This document shows positions 37,114 to 46,453 of a DNA stretch of 63,762 bases, in pieces. The position numbers and the translations under genes were made by a program. Under the pieces are notes generated by a model. The model made no database searches and was not told the origin of the DNA. It was given only the letters and a program-made list of their open reading frames with translations. Numbering within the stretch: the first letter of the stretch is position 1; each line of letters starts with the position of its first letter. This DNA is from Microcystis novacekii Mn_MB_F_20050700_S1 (GTDB lineage Bacteria > Cyanobacteriota > Cyanobacteriia > Cyanobacteriales > Microcystaceae): NCBI GenBank assembly GCA_007096045.1, contig SFAU01000006.1, forward strand, positions 1 to 63,762. Reading direction: 5' to 3'.

Positions 37114-37300
37114 CTATCATTAATTTAACTTTATTATAACATATAATTAATTTGCAAGAGTTCTTATCTATCATTAATTTATTTGATGCGTTACGCTATC
37201 GAAGGGCGCACCCTACTGGACTTACTGGGTTTTTAAAGGTTCCAATTTTAACAGGTCAAAAGCCCTATTTTAAAAGGGTTTTACCATTATTCAGCAAACC
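37114..37300. repeat. Second GTGCGTTACGCTATCG module and shared AGGTCAAAAG block
   Basis: CTATCATTAATTTATT then GCGTTACGCTATCGAAGGGC and CCTACTGGACT (37168-37223) repeats 36827-36884 almost exactly. TTTTAACAGGTCAAAAG with TTTTAAAAGGGTTTTACC and ATTATTCAGC (37246-37306) repeats 22799-22860. No gene. Confidence 0.65.
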
Positions 37301-38488
37301 CTAATTAGGATAAACTCGCCCTTTCCAACCCCCCCCTTGGCCGCGCCAATAACGCAGAGCAGAATCGACGGTCATTAAACTATAAAAGAGGGCAATTAGA
37401 GGTAAAGTTAAAGCCCGCAGGGGGGATAATTTATATAGTCTTAAAGTCGGGCTATAGGAGAGGGCGATTAGTAATAAGGTGACGGTGCTAGTTATCATAA
37501 TTGATGTTTGTTTTAATACCAGTCCCCAGATTAAGCCCAAGGGGGCGGCTAAATAGGTTAAAAACATCCCGAAAATTGTCCCGATTAACCAAAGTGTTGA
37601 GTAATTTAGTTGTGTAAAGGCGGTGCGGGCTACCATATTCCAAATGCTGGCTAAATCGGGATAGGGACGGAGACTATAGGTGGTTTCTGTTAATCCTAAC
37701 CAGATAGATTTCTCGGTATTTTCGGGGTGATTTTGCAGATATTTTTTAACCGCAATCGCCAAGGAACAATCATCTATTAAAGCTTGTTTAAGAATCTCAA
37801 TACCGCCAATTTTTTCTAGAATATCTCGGCGAATTAAAATGCAACCACCAGCGGCGGCAGCTATCGGGGAATTAGGGTTATTAACTAGGGCAAAAGGATA
37901 GAGTTTCTCGAAGAAAAAAACAAAGGCAGGAATGAGGAATTTTTCCCAAAAACTGTCACAGCGTAGCAACACCATCAGGGAAACTAAAGCTTGTTTTTCT
38001 TGTACTGCTTTAGTGACTAATTGGGTTAAATTATCTGGTGGGTGGGCAATATCGGCATCGGTGAACAGAAAATAATCGGGTGCAAATTTCTCGGTAGCCT
38101 CTGTTATTCCCTGTTTCATTGCCCATAATTTACCTGTCCATCCTATCTCTAAAGGTTGTCCAGAAATAATAGTTATCTGGTCAGATTTATGAGAGTGTTT
38201 AGCAATTTCTTGGGCAACTTTTCCCGTGTCATCACTGCTTTGATCATCAATTAAAATAATCGAAAATTCGCCTTGATAATCTTGGTTAAAGAGGGAAGTT
38301 AAACTGATAGGTAAAACGTCGGCTTCGTTTCGCGCGGGGATAATTGCCGAGACTTTTGGATAATTTTTTAAAGGGGAAGTGACGGGATTAATTTTTTGGT
38401 TACATAGCCAAAATTGTCCCCTAGCTAAGATTAAATATAACCAAATTATCAGCGATAGGGAAGTAATTAATAATAAGAAAAATGTCAT
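37301..38488 (-). CDS. hpnB: HpnB-like membrane glycosyltransferase, family 2
   Basis: A 395-residue GT-A glycosyltransferase with an N-terminal anchor helix (2-20), the donor-binding motifs VSAIIPARNEADVLP, ILIDDQSSDDT, FLFTDADIAHPP and the catalytic acid region LIDDCSLA, then two to four C-terminal helices (about 290-380). The order and the GWTGKLWAMKQG phrase match the hopanoid-associated HpnB family. No other hopanoid gene is nearby, so the acceptor lipid is uncertain. It stops just after a repeat block. Confidence 0.85.
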   Translation of the reverse strand: MTFFLLLITSLSLIIWLYLILARGQFWLCNQKINPVTSPLKNYPKVSAIIPARNEADVLPISLTSLFNQDYQGEFSIILIDDQSSDDTGKVAQEIAKHSHKSDQITIISGQPLEIGWTGKLWAMKQGITEATEKFAPDYFLFTDADIAHPPDNLTQLVTKAVQEKQALVSLMVLLRCDSFWEKFLIPAFVFFFEKLYPFALVNNPNSPIAAAAGGCILIRRDILEKIGGIEILKQALIDDCSLAIAVKKYLQNHPENTEKSIWLGLTETTYSLRPYPDLASIWNMVARTAFTQLNYSTLWLIGTIFGMFLTYLAAPLGLIWGLVLKQTSIMITSTVTLLLIALSYSPTLRLYKLSPLRALTLPLIALFYSLMTVDSALRYWRGQGGGWKGRVYPN

Positions 38489-38639
38489 AAGCTAGTCGGC
38501 TTTCGATGAGGGAATAGGGAAAAGGTCAAAAAGATTATCAAATTTAGATGGACAACAGCTTAACCAGTTTGGGGTTTAACAAAGGGCAATTTAGGATAAA
38601 ATAGAGGCAACTTAGCAAGATTAGGCGAGGGAGTAAATC

Positions 38640-39863
38640 ATGGATTATGATGTCGTAATTATTGGGGGAGGACCGGCGGGAGGTCACTGTGGTAGATTAT
38701 TAAGTGAAAAAGGTTATCGTGTTCTTTTAGTGGAACAGCATTCTAGTTGGCAAGATAATAATTTTTCTAGTGCCGCCTCTCCCCTAGAAATTTTAGAACA
38801 ATTCAATCTCCCTGAAACCGTAGTGGCTAGGTTTTGGAAAAATATCGAAATTATCTCCACTAGCATACATCGTTCTTGGTCATCACCGCAACCTTTAGGG
38901 GTAGTTTTTGATTTTGCCAAGTTGCGAGAGTTTTTAGCCGCAGAAGTGCTGCGTTGGGGGGGAGAAGTTCGTTTAGGTTGTCGTTATCTGAAATATCAAC
39001 AAACGGAGAATCAGCTAACTGTTTTCTTGAAATCACAAGGGGAGAATATCGAGACAGTTACTACTCGTTTATTGGTTGATGCTACGGGATATGCCAGAGC
39101 AGTTATGTATAAACATAGACGAGAAAAACCTGATTTTTTAAAAGCAGTGGGTATTGAATATTTAATTGCTGTTCCAGAATTAGATTATCAAAAGTATCAA
39201 GATAATTTAGTATTTTTTCTCGGTCATAAATGGAGTCCTAAAGGTTATGGCTGGATTTTTCCGATGGATAATCAGCAATTAAAAATAGGAGCCGCTTGGT
39301 TAGAGGGAGAACATCCTTATATTCCTGAAGTTAAGCCTTTAAAAAGTTATATTACACAAATTATTCAAACCTACATTAATCTCTCTAAATATGATATAAT
39401 TGACAGCCATGGTTCTATTTTAGAATATTCGCTCAATCTGCAAGATATTTATTATCAAGAACCGAATATTATAGCGATTGGTGATGCGGTTTCTACGGTT
39501 AACTTTTTAGGAGGGGAAGGTATTCGCCATGCTATGAAAGGAGCCGAAATTGCTTGTCAATACATGGAAGAATATTTACAGGGAAAATCGAGTAATTTTG
39601 CCGCTTATCAACAGCGGATGCAAGAATATTTTCAACCCAAATGGAATTTATCTGATCGCCTCAGTCGCAAAGTTTATTTAGAATATAGTGATGCGCGTAT
39701 TGATCAAGGAGTAGCCTATCTCAAATATCTTTCTACCCAGGATATAATCGACATTTTATTTTACTACAAATTTGAAAAATACACAAAAGGGTTAGGAGGA
39801 TTTCTGCTGGGGAAATTACGTCAATGGTGGCGCAAAATTTTCCCTAGTCAAAAACCTGAGTAA
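38640..39863 (+). CDS. FAD-dependent oxidoreductase, geranylgeranyl-reductase-like
   Basis: The 407-residue flavoprotein begins with the FAD-binding loop YDVVIIGGGPAGGHCGRLLS (3-22), and later has the conserved PNIIAIGDAVSTVNFLGGEG, typical of the geranylgeranyl reductase/lycopene cyclase-like group. WIFPMDNQQLKIGAAW is also characteristic. It could act on isoprenoid chains or carotenoids; the sequence alone does not decide which. It is followed after 30 bases by the SLH lipoprotein gene. Confidence 0.85.
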   Translation: MDYDVVIIGGGPAGGHCGRLLSEKGYRVLLVEQHSSWQDNNFSSAASPLEILEQFNLPETVVARFWKNIEIISTSIHRSWSSPQPLGVVFDFAKLREFLAAEVLRWGGEVRLGCRYLKYQQTENQLTVFLKSQGENIETVTTRLLVDATGYARAVMYKHRREKPDFLKAVGIEYLIAVPELDYQKYQDNLVFFLGHKWSPKGYGWIFPMDNQQLKIGAAWLEGEHPYIPEVKPLKSYITQIIQTYINLSKYDIIDSHGSILEYSLNLQDIYYQEPNIIAIGDAVSTVNFLGGEGIRHAMKGAEIACQYMEEYLQGKSSNFAAYQQRMQEYFQPKWNLSDRLSRKVYLEYSDARIDQGVAYLKYLSTQDIIDILFYYKFEKYTKGLGGFLLGKLRQWWRKIFPSQKPE

Positions 39864-39905
39864 ATAAGCTAGGATAAAGCTAAGGAAACAATATTGGTAA
39901 AGACC

Positions 39906-41120
39906 GTGAGTAAGTTTATTCGCTACAGTACAATTATCACCCTGCTGGGCATTTTAGCAGCCTGTAGTGGCAATCCCGACCTAGAAAATCGTCTGGCTGC
40001 CGATCCTAATCTACAAACAAATCCCATACCAGAAAACTCTCCTAATAACAGGCAATTACCCGCAAATTTTCCCGCAGAAATTCCTCGATATAGTCAATCA
40101 GAATTATTATCAGTGCAGACAAATCCTGATAATACTGGTGGACAAACCCGTTGGCAATCCAACGATCCCAGCAATGCGATCGAGGCTTTTTATCAACAGG
40201 AATTAGTTAATAATAATTGGGAAATTATTACTCCCTTTTCTGGGGAAGGAGTTAATAGTACCCTAACGGCCCGTCGAGATAATTTAGAGTTAACTATCAC
40301 CATAACTGCCACTTCTCCCAATACCGAATATAGCCTCGATTATCGTCCAACAGTAACCCCGATTGCTTCCCCTAGTCCCTCCCCTAGTCCCTCCCCTAGT
40401 CCCTCCCTTAGTCCCTCCCCGTTACCCAATCTCAATCCCACCAGTTTTAACGATCTCGAATCCTTACCTAATCCCTTAAAGAGCCACATTCAAGACTTAG
40501 CTAGATTAGGAGTATTAACAGGTAATAACAATCAGTTTAACCCTAATAATACAATAACGCGCCGAGAATTTGCTCGCTGGTTGTTACAGGCTAATAATGC
40601 CATTTATGCTAATGTAGCGGGTAAACAAATCCGTTTAGCTACCCCCAATAGTTCCCCGACTTTTAGTGATGTTAAAAATAACGATCCTGATTATATTTAT
40701 ATTCAAGGATTAGCGGAAGCGGGGTTAATTCCCTCTCCTTTAACGGGAGATAGTAGCGCCCTTTTATTCCGTCCCAATGCTCCTTTAACCCGGGAAGATT
40801 TAATCGCTTGGAAAGTGCCATTAGATGTCAGAAAAGCTTTACCGAGCGCCAATCTTGATACGATTAAAAATACTTGGGGTTTTCAGGATACTAATAAAAT
40901 TAACCCGCAGCTGGTGCGCGCTCTTTATGCCGATTTTCAAAATGCTGAACAAGCTAATATTCGGCGAGTTTTTGGTTTTACTACCCTATTTCAGCCAAAA
41001 AGACCAGTAACTCGCGCTGAAGCTGCCGCTACTTTATGGTATTTTGGTTTTCAGGGTGATGGTGTTTCTGCTGCCGACGCTGTGCAAGGTCAAGATACAC
41101 AACAGAGTGGGGTTAACTGA
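39906..41120 (+). CDS. SLH-domain lipoprotein
   Basis: I take GTG 39906 as start, giving MSKFIRYSTIITLLGILAAC with a lipobox (LAAC) at residue 20; a TTG four codons earlier is possible. After the lipid anchor come a Pro/Asn-rich linker, a globular segment (about 65-150), a tandem Ser-Pro repeat (PSPSPSPSPS, about 155-180), and then SLH-type sequence (about 190-395) with LARLGVLTGNNNQFNPNNTI and RREFARWLLQA. It probably attaches to the envelope; function unknown. Confidence 0.85.
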   Translation: MSKFIRYSTIITLLGILAACSGNPDLENRLAADPNLQTNPIPENSPNNRQLPANFPAEIPRYSQSELLSVQTNPDNTGGQTRWQSNDPSNAIEAFYQQELVNNNWEIITPFSGEGVNSTLTARRDNLELTITITATSPNTEYSLDYRPTVTPIASPSPSPSPSPSPSLSPSPLPNLNPTSFNDLESLPNPLKSHIQDLARLGVLTGNNNQFNPNNTITRREFARWLLQANNAIYANVAGKQIRLATPNSSPTFSDVKNNDPDYIYIQGLAEAGLIPSPLTGDSSALLFRPNAPLTREDLIAWKVPLDVRKALPSANLDTIKNTWGFQDTNKINPQLVRALYADFQNAEQANIRRVFGFTTLFQPKRPVTRAEAAATLWYFGFQGDGVSAADAVQGQDTQQSGVN

Positions 41121-41214
41121 AATTTGTCCACAAAAACTAAGGGTGTGTCAGGAAAATACAGGCACTATTTTTGACATTTCTTCATATCTATTCAGAAAAA
41201 TTAACAGAGGATTC

Positions 41215-41246
41215 TTGACCCTGCAGCTAGGGGAATATTTTATCCT
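41215..41246 (+). promoter_or_regulatory. Candidate copper-ATPase promoter with 20-base spacer
   Basis: TTGACC (41215-41220) and TATCCT (41241-41246) stand 20 bases apart, an over-long spacer of the kind activated by MerR-type metal regulators. The inverted pair CCCTGCAG (41219-41226) / CTGCAGGG (41262-41269) flanks the -10. The dyad is not centred between the boxes as in classic MerR operators, so the reading is tentative. Confidence 0.35.
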
Positions 41247-41303
41247 AAAGATATAACTCTGCTGCAGGGGATTTTGTTGCTGACTTCCGCTGCTATTAAC
41301 ATT

Positions 41304-43532
41304 ATGACCCATCAAACTCTCAAACTCGCCGGGATGAGTTGCGCTGGTTGTGCTAATTCGATCGAACGGATAATTAAATCTATCCCCGGAGTGATTCGAT
41401 GTCAAGTTAATTTTGGCATGGAACAGGTGGATGTGGACTATGATCCCAAGCGTACCGATATTAACACTATTCAAGCAAAAGTTAGGGATGCTGGTTTCCA
41501 AGCTACACCGATAACGGAAATTAATCTCGAATCCAGGCCAGAAAAAGAACTTCTCACCAAACTATCGATCGCTATTGTTATTAGTATTATACTTTTTATC
41601 GGTTCTTTACCGATGATGACGGGTTTATCTCTATCTTTTATTCCCCATTGGTTACACGATCCTTTACTACAATTAATTCTCGCTACTCCCGTCCAATTTT
41701 GGTGTGGTCAAAGTTTTTATAAAAATGCTTGGAAAGCTTTTAAAAATCGCACTGCCACCATGGACACTTTAGTAGTTTTGGGAACTGGTGCCGCCTATTT
41801 TTATTCCCTGTTTTCAACCTTTAAGAGCGATTTTATTGAAAAACAGGGGTTTAATTCCCATGTCTATTACGAAGCATCAGCTATCGTCATTACTCTGATT
41901 TTACTCGGTCGTTTCCTCGAAAAACGGGCCAGAAAAGAAACGGCTGCTGCGATTAAACAATTAATGGGATTACAGGCAAAAACTGCTAGGGTGATTAGGG
42001 AAGAACAGACGCTAGATATACCAATAGAAGAGGTGAAAGTAGGAGATATAATTTTAGTGCGTCCGGGGGAAAAAATTCCCGTCGATGGCATAATTATCCA
42101 AGGCAGTTCTAGCATTGATGAATCGATGGTGACGGGGGAAAGTTTACCCGTGCGAAAAACCGTCAATCAACAGGTAATCGGTGCGACAATTAATAAAACC
42201 GGTAGCCTACAAATGCAAGCGTTACGGGTGGGAAAAGATACGGTTTTAGCCCAGATTGTCCGATTAGTGCAAACCGCGCAAGCATCAAAAGCACCTATAC
42301 AAAGATTAGTCGATCGAGTGACCGCTTATTTTGTGCCGGTGGTGATGATTATTGCGGTAATAACTTTCTTATTTTGGATTCTCCGCACGGGTAATCTCAC
42401 CCTCGCTTTGATTACAATGGTGGAAGTCCTAATTATCGCTTGTCCCTGTGCGCTAGGATTAGCTACACCCACCTCGATTATGGTGGGAACAGGACAGGGA
42501 GCAAAACAGGGAATTTTAATTAAAAATGCCGAAAGTTTAGAATTAGCCTATGGTATTACTACTATTGTCCTCGATAAAACGGGAACTCTCACCCAGGGGA
42601 AACCAACGGTGACGGACTTCTTGACTCGCGAGGGGGTGAGGGATGGACGGGAATTATCGCTGCTGCAGTTAGTCGTATCGGTGGAGAATCAGTCTGAACA
42701 CCCGTTAGGAGAAGCAATAGTTAAATATGGGCAGTTAAACCAGATTAAAACCCTAGAAGTAACTGAATTTGACTCAATAACCGGGTCAGGAGTGCAGGGA
42801 AAAGTCGGGTCGGCTCTAGTGCAAATCGGTACACAACAATGGTTAGAACGTCAAGGGATCGAAACAAAAGTTCTTAAAAAAGTCGCCCACGATTGGGAAT
42901 GGCAGAAAAAAACCGTGGCTTGGATAGCGGTTAATGGGCGTTTAGAGGGGGTGATCGCCATTTCCGACGTTTTAAAACCTTTTTCTTACTCAGTGGTCGC
43001 CAAGCTCAAAAAAATGGGCTTAGAGGTGATGATGATGACAGGGGACAACCTCGAAACCGCAGAAGCGATCGCCAGTGAGTTGGGTATCCGGCGCTTTTTT
43101 GCCGCACTCCGTCCCCAACAAAAAGCCGAAAAAATCGAATATTTGCAGAAAAAAGGGAAAATTGTCGCCATGGTTGGCGATGGCATCAATGATGCGATCG
43201 CATTGGCACAAGCGGACTTAGGTATTGCTATTGGCACGGGGACTGATGTAGCGATCGCTGCTAGTGATATAACCTTAATTTCGGGAGATTTACAGGGAAT
43301 TGTGACCGCTATTGAGTTAAGTCGCGCAACAATGGTAAATATCAAAGAAAATCTCTTTTTTGCTTTTATTTATAACCTGATTGCCATTCCCATCGCTGCC
43401 GGAGTCCTCTATCCTTTTCTGCTCAATCCGATTATTGCCGGTGCTGCCATGGCTTTAAGTTCCCTTTCCGTGGTGACAAATGCTTTACGATTGCGTCGAG
43501 TTCATCCCAGGGTGGGGGATAATTTTCGTTAA
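41304..43532 (+). CDS. copA: Copper-translocating P1B-type ATPase
   Basis: I choose ATG 41304 ([16 protein letters not shown]) because the heavy-metal-associated domain begins at once; an in-frame TTG lies 30 bases upstream. The HMA domain binds metal through Cys13/Cys16. Membrane helices carry the CPC transport motif ([13 protein letters not shown]), the phosphorylation site is DKTGTLTQG, then SEHPLGEAI (HP motif) and MVGDGINDA. Cyanobacteria usually have two such pumps, CtaA (import to the cytosol) and PacS (thylakoid delivery); I cannot tell which this is, and the symbol is generic. The 742-residue length is normal. Confidence 0.93.
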   Translation: MTHQTLKLAGMSCAGCANSIERIIKSIPGVIRCQVNFGMEQVDVDYDPKRTDINTIQAKVRDAGFQATPITEINLESRPEKELLTKLSIAIVISIILFIGSLPMMTGLSLSFIPHWLHDPLLQLILATPVQFWCGQSFYKNAWKAFKNRTATMDTLVVLGTGAAYFYSLFSTFKSDFIEKQGFNSHVYYEASAIVITLILLGRFLEKRARKETAAAIKQLMGLQAKTARVIREEQTLDIPIEEVKVGDIILVRPGEKIPVDGIIIQGSSSIDESMVTGESLPVRKTVNQQVIGATINKTGSLQMQALRVGKDTVLAQIVRLVQTAQASKAPIQRLVDRVTAYFVPVVMIIAVITFLFWILRTGNLTLALITMVEVLIIACPCALGLATPTSIMVGTGQGAKQGILIKNAESLELAYGITTIVLDKTGTLTQGKPTVTDFLTREGVRDGRELSLLQLVVSVENQSEHPLGEAIVKYGQLNQIKTLEVTEFDSITGSGVQGKVGSALVQIGTQQWLERQGIETKVLKKVAHDWEWQKKTVAWIAVNGRLEGVIAISDVLKPFSYSVVAKLKKMGLEVMMMTGDNLETAEAIASELGIRRFFAALRPQQKAEKIEYLQKKGKIVAMVGDGINDAIALAQADLGIAIGTGTDVAIAASDITLISGDLQGIVTAIELSRATMVNIKENLFFAFIYNLIAIPIAAGVLYPFLLNPIIAGAAMALSSLSVVTNALRLRRVHPRVGDNFR

Positions 43533-43612
43533 CAATTCTTAAGGAAAAACCAGAAAAATTAGCTGTACGGGGGATGATACCGTAGAAAAGGCAATAGAAT
43601 AATCACCGTGAT

Positions 43613-44662
43613 ATGACTGACTCCCCTGAAATACCTTATTTATTACGCGCTGCCAAAGGAGAAATCTTACCCCGTCCTCCCGTGTGGATGATGAGACAAG
43701 CAGGACGTTATATGCAGATTTATCGAGAATTGCGGGATAAATACCCCAGTTTTCGGGAAAGATCGGAAAATGCCGATTTAGCGATCAAAATCTCCCTGCA
43801 ACCCTGGCGCGCTTTTCAACCGGATGGGGTGATCATGTTCTCCGATATCCTCACTCCCCTAGCGGGAATCGGTATTCCCTTTGATATTATCGAAAGTAAG
43901 GGGCCGATTATCGATTCTCCCATTCGTACTCAAGCGCAGGTGGACCAACTTAATCCCCTCGATCCCGATCAGTCTTTACCTTTTATCAAAACGATTTTAA
44001 AAACCCTACGTCAAGAGGTGGGAAATAAATCCACTGTCCTCGGTTTTGTCGGAGCGCCTTGGACTTTAGCAGCCTATGCAGTGGAAGGGAAAGGTTCTAA
44101 AAGTTATTCTGTGATTAAAGGGATGGCTTTTTCGGAACCCTCGGTACTGCACCAATTTTTAGATAAATTAGCGGATATGATTGCCACCTATGTCCGTTAT
44201 CAAATTGATTGTGGGGCGCAAGTAGTACAAATGTTCGACTCGTGGGCGGGTCAATTAACTCCCCAAGATTACGATGTTTTTGCCTTACCCTATCAACAAA
44301 AAGTAGTTCGTTTGGTGAAAGAAACCCATCCCGATACACCGTTAATTCTCTACATTAGTGGCAGTGCCGGCGTTTTGGAAAGAATGGCTAAATCGGGGGT
44401 TGATATTATTAGCGTTGATTGGACTGTGGATCTGGCGGAAGCGAGACAGCGTTTAGGTAAATCAATGATGGTTCAAGGTAATATCGATCCGGGGGTTTTA
44501 TTCGGTTCCCAGTCCTTTATTCGCGAGCGGATTATTGATACTATTCGTAAAGCGGGTAATCAAGGTCATATTCTCAATTTAGGTCATGGTGTTTTGGTGG
44601 GAACTCCTGAAGATAACGTGCGTTTCTTCTTTGAAACTGCTAAACAATTTAGTTATCAATAA
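43613..44662 (+). CDS. hemE: Uroporphyrinogen decarboxylase
   Basis: Converts uroporphyrinogen III to coproporphyrinogen III in heme and chlorophyll synthesis. The 349-residue protein carries the signatures [13 protein letters not shown] (21-33) with [39 protein letters not shown] and [12 protein letters not shown]. Length and motifs are standard. It is monocistronic, followed by a repeat array. Confidence 0.97.
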   Translation: MTDSPEIPYLLRAAKGEILPRPPVWMMRQAGRYMQIYRELRDKYPSFRERSENADLAIKISLQPWRAFQPDGVIMFSDILTPLAGIGIPFDIIESKGPIIDSPIRTQAQVDQLNPLDPDQSLPFIKTILKTLRQEVGNKSTVLGFVGAPWTLAAYAVEGKGSKSYSVIKGMAFSEPSVLHQFLDKLADMIATYVRYQIDCGAQVVQMFDSWAGQLTPQDYDVFALPYQQKVVRLVKETHPDTPLILYISGSAGVLERMAKSGVDIISVDWTVDLAEARQRLGKSMMVQGNIDPGVLFGSQSFIRERIIDTIRKAGNQGHILNLGHGVLVGTPEDNVRFFFETAKQFSYQ

Positions 44663-44720
44663 AGTTACTCAGGGAACAGGGGATGGGGAAATGAGGTAAT
44701 GGGGAAATGGGGAAATTCAA

Positions 44721-44856
44721 CTAAAACCCCAACACCCTAAAACCCCAACACCCTAAAACCCTAAAACCCTAAAACCCCAACACCCTAAAACCCCAACACC
44801 CTAAAACCCCAACACCCTAAAACCCTAAAACCCTAAAACCCTAAAACCCCAACACC
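44721..44856. repeat. CCCTAAAA / CCCCAACACCCTAAAA telomere-like tandem array
   Basis: The plus strand iterates CTAAAACCCCAACACC (16) and CTAAAACC-type (8) units. The minus strand is therefore GGGTTTTAGGG / GGTGTTGGGG, with many G runs spaced 4-5 bases apart. It lies between hemE and the SDR gene. Similar GGGTTTTGGGG words occur at 9190-9322 and 32915-32932. Confidence 0.85.
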
Positions 44857-44919
44857 GGTTTTTACTTTTTACTTTTACTTTCACACTGTCCCCTAAATTC
44901 TGCTGGATCAATTAAAATA

Positions 44920-45867
44920 ATGAAAAAGATATTTTTAACGGGTGTGAGTGGCTGTATTGGGCATTATATCGCTGAGATATTACTGGAAAATCCCGACTAT
45001 GAATTATATTTTTTATTGCGTAATCCAGAGAAGTTAAAATTTACTTACCAAGGGCGATCGAATGTTCATATACTTTTAGGCGATATGGAAAATATCGAGG
45101 TATATGCCGAGCTTTTAAAAACAATGAATGTGGCGGTTTTAATCGCTACCAGTTGGGGAGGAGAGGAGGAAAGTTATCAAATTAATGTGGTAAAAACCCT
45201 AGAATTAATTAGTTATTTAGATGCTCAAATCTGCGAGAAAGTCCTCTACTTTTCCACTGCCAGTATTCTCAATCAAAATAATCAACCTTTACCAGAAGCT
45301 GGGGAGATAGGAACTAATTATATCCGCACTAAATATATTTGTTATAGTAAATTTACTGACCTAGAAATCGCCGATAAAATTATCACTTTATACCCCACTT
45401 TTGTCTTAGGTGGTGACGAAAATAAACCCTATTCTCATATCTATGGTGGTTTGCCAGATGTGTTGAAATATATCGGTTTAGTGCGTTGGTTTCAAGCTGA
45501 TGGCAGTTTTCATTTTATCCATGCTAAAGATATAGCTCAAGTGGTGAATTATTTAATCGAAAATCCCGCACCAGAAAGCAAAATTGTTCTAGGCAATCAA
45601 CGCACAACAGCTAACCAAGCAGTGGAGGAAATCTGCGCTTATTTAAACAAAAAAATCTATTTTCGGATTCCTTTATCTTTAACCATTGCTAACTTTTTGA
45701 TCAAAGTTTTTAACTTGCAGATGGAAGCATGGGACCGTTTTGCCATGAATTATCGCCACTTCACCCACATTAAAACCTATACTCCTGCTGATTTTGGTTT
45801 AAAAAACTATTGTTCCACCCTCGATGATGTTTTAGCTTTGCGAGGAATTCCCCGAAAAAAACCCTAA
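44920..45867 (+). CDS. NAD-dependent epimerase/dehydratase (extended SDR)
   Basis: The 315-residue protein has the extended-SDR cofactor loop TGVSGCIGHYIAE (7-19), followed by LLGDMEN. The usual catalytic Y-x3-K may be YIRTK (about 131-135), preceded by FSTAS. The C-terminal part (GLPDVLKYIGLVRWF, FHFIHAKDIAQVV) fits nucleotide-sugar or flavonoid-reductase-like relatives. Substrate unknown. It stands alone among repeats. Confidence 0.82.
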   Translation: MKKIFLTGVSGCIGHYIAEILLENPDYELYFLLRNPEKLKFTYQGRSNVHILLGDMENIEVYAELLKTMNVAVLIATSWGGEEESYQINVVKTLELISYLDAQICEKVLYFSTASILNQNNQPLPEAGEIGTNYIRTKYICYSKFTDLEIADKIITLYPTFVLGGDENKPYSHIYGGLPDVLKYIGLVRWFQADGSFHFIHAKDIAQVVNYLIENPAPESKIVLGNQRTTANQAVEEICAYLNKKIYFRIPLSLTIANFLIKVFNLQMEAWDRFAMNYRHFTHIKTYTPADFGLKNYCSTLDDVLALRGIPRKKP

Positions 45868-46167
45868 GTAGAGGGAACGGAAAAATATCTATAATTAATT
45901 CTGTCTGGATACTTACAGCGTTTCCCTAAAGATGAAGTCTAACCTAATTCCGCGACTGATACTAAATCCAGTTATTAAAAACTGATTATTTATTCTCCGT
46001 CTTGCCTTTTGCATGAGTAGAAAACGGGTTTCTCCGAGAAACCCGTTTTCTGTGCGTTACTCAACGGATTTGGTATGACTCCCCAAAACGACAACTTCGT
46101 ACCTCACCATTAAGATAACTGCTATATCGGTGATTCTTAAATTAGTACAAGTGTATGAACAAGCCCA
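45868..46167. other. Intergenic spacer with AAACGGGTTTCTCC palindrome
   Basis: GAAAACGGGTTTCTCCGAG (about 46018-46036) is followed immediately by CGAGAAACCCGTTTTC (about 46033-46050), an inverted repeat making a near-perfect hairpin. It may terminate the SDR transcript, though no T run follows. Nothing else is recognised. Confidence 0.5.
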
Positions 46168-46441
46168 TGTAAGCATCCCACCGAAAAACTAATGCGCTCC
46201 GGGGTTTGGGGGAGGCGCCACGCCCCCGAAGGTAGGGTTGATTCATGAATCAACCCTACCTTGAATCAACCCTACCTTGAATCAACCCTACCTTGAATCA
46301 ACCCTACCTTGAATCAATCCTACCTTGAATCAACCCTACCTTGAATCAACCCTACCTTGAATCAACCCTAGGGGTTTGGGGGGTTCTACCCCCCAAAAAC
46401 TTGGCTTGAATGATAAAATCAGAAATAACGCCCAACTCTTA
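46168..46441. repeat. Two-hairpin intergenic element expanded by eight 16-bp repeats
   Basis: The ends match the element at 59074-59208: left TGTAAGCATCCCACCGAAAA with GGCGCCACGCCCCC, right GGTTTGGGGGGTTCTACC with CCCCAAAAACTTGG. Between them stand eight units of GAATCAACCCTACCTT (46247-46370, last unit 12 bases, one unit with a C-to-T change). The 14 bases ahead of the array (46231-46244) are the inverse of a unit, so positions 46231-46260 form a perfect 30-base palindrome. Confidence 0.8.
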
Positions 46442-46453
46442 ACGCCAAATAGA

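Noticed and set aside
46247-46370. Eight regularly spaced repeats, possible CRISPR array
   Set aside because: The 16-bp units are directly adjacent with no unique spacers, and no cas genes are in the window.
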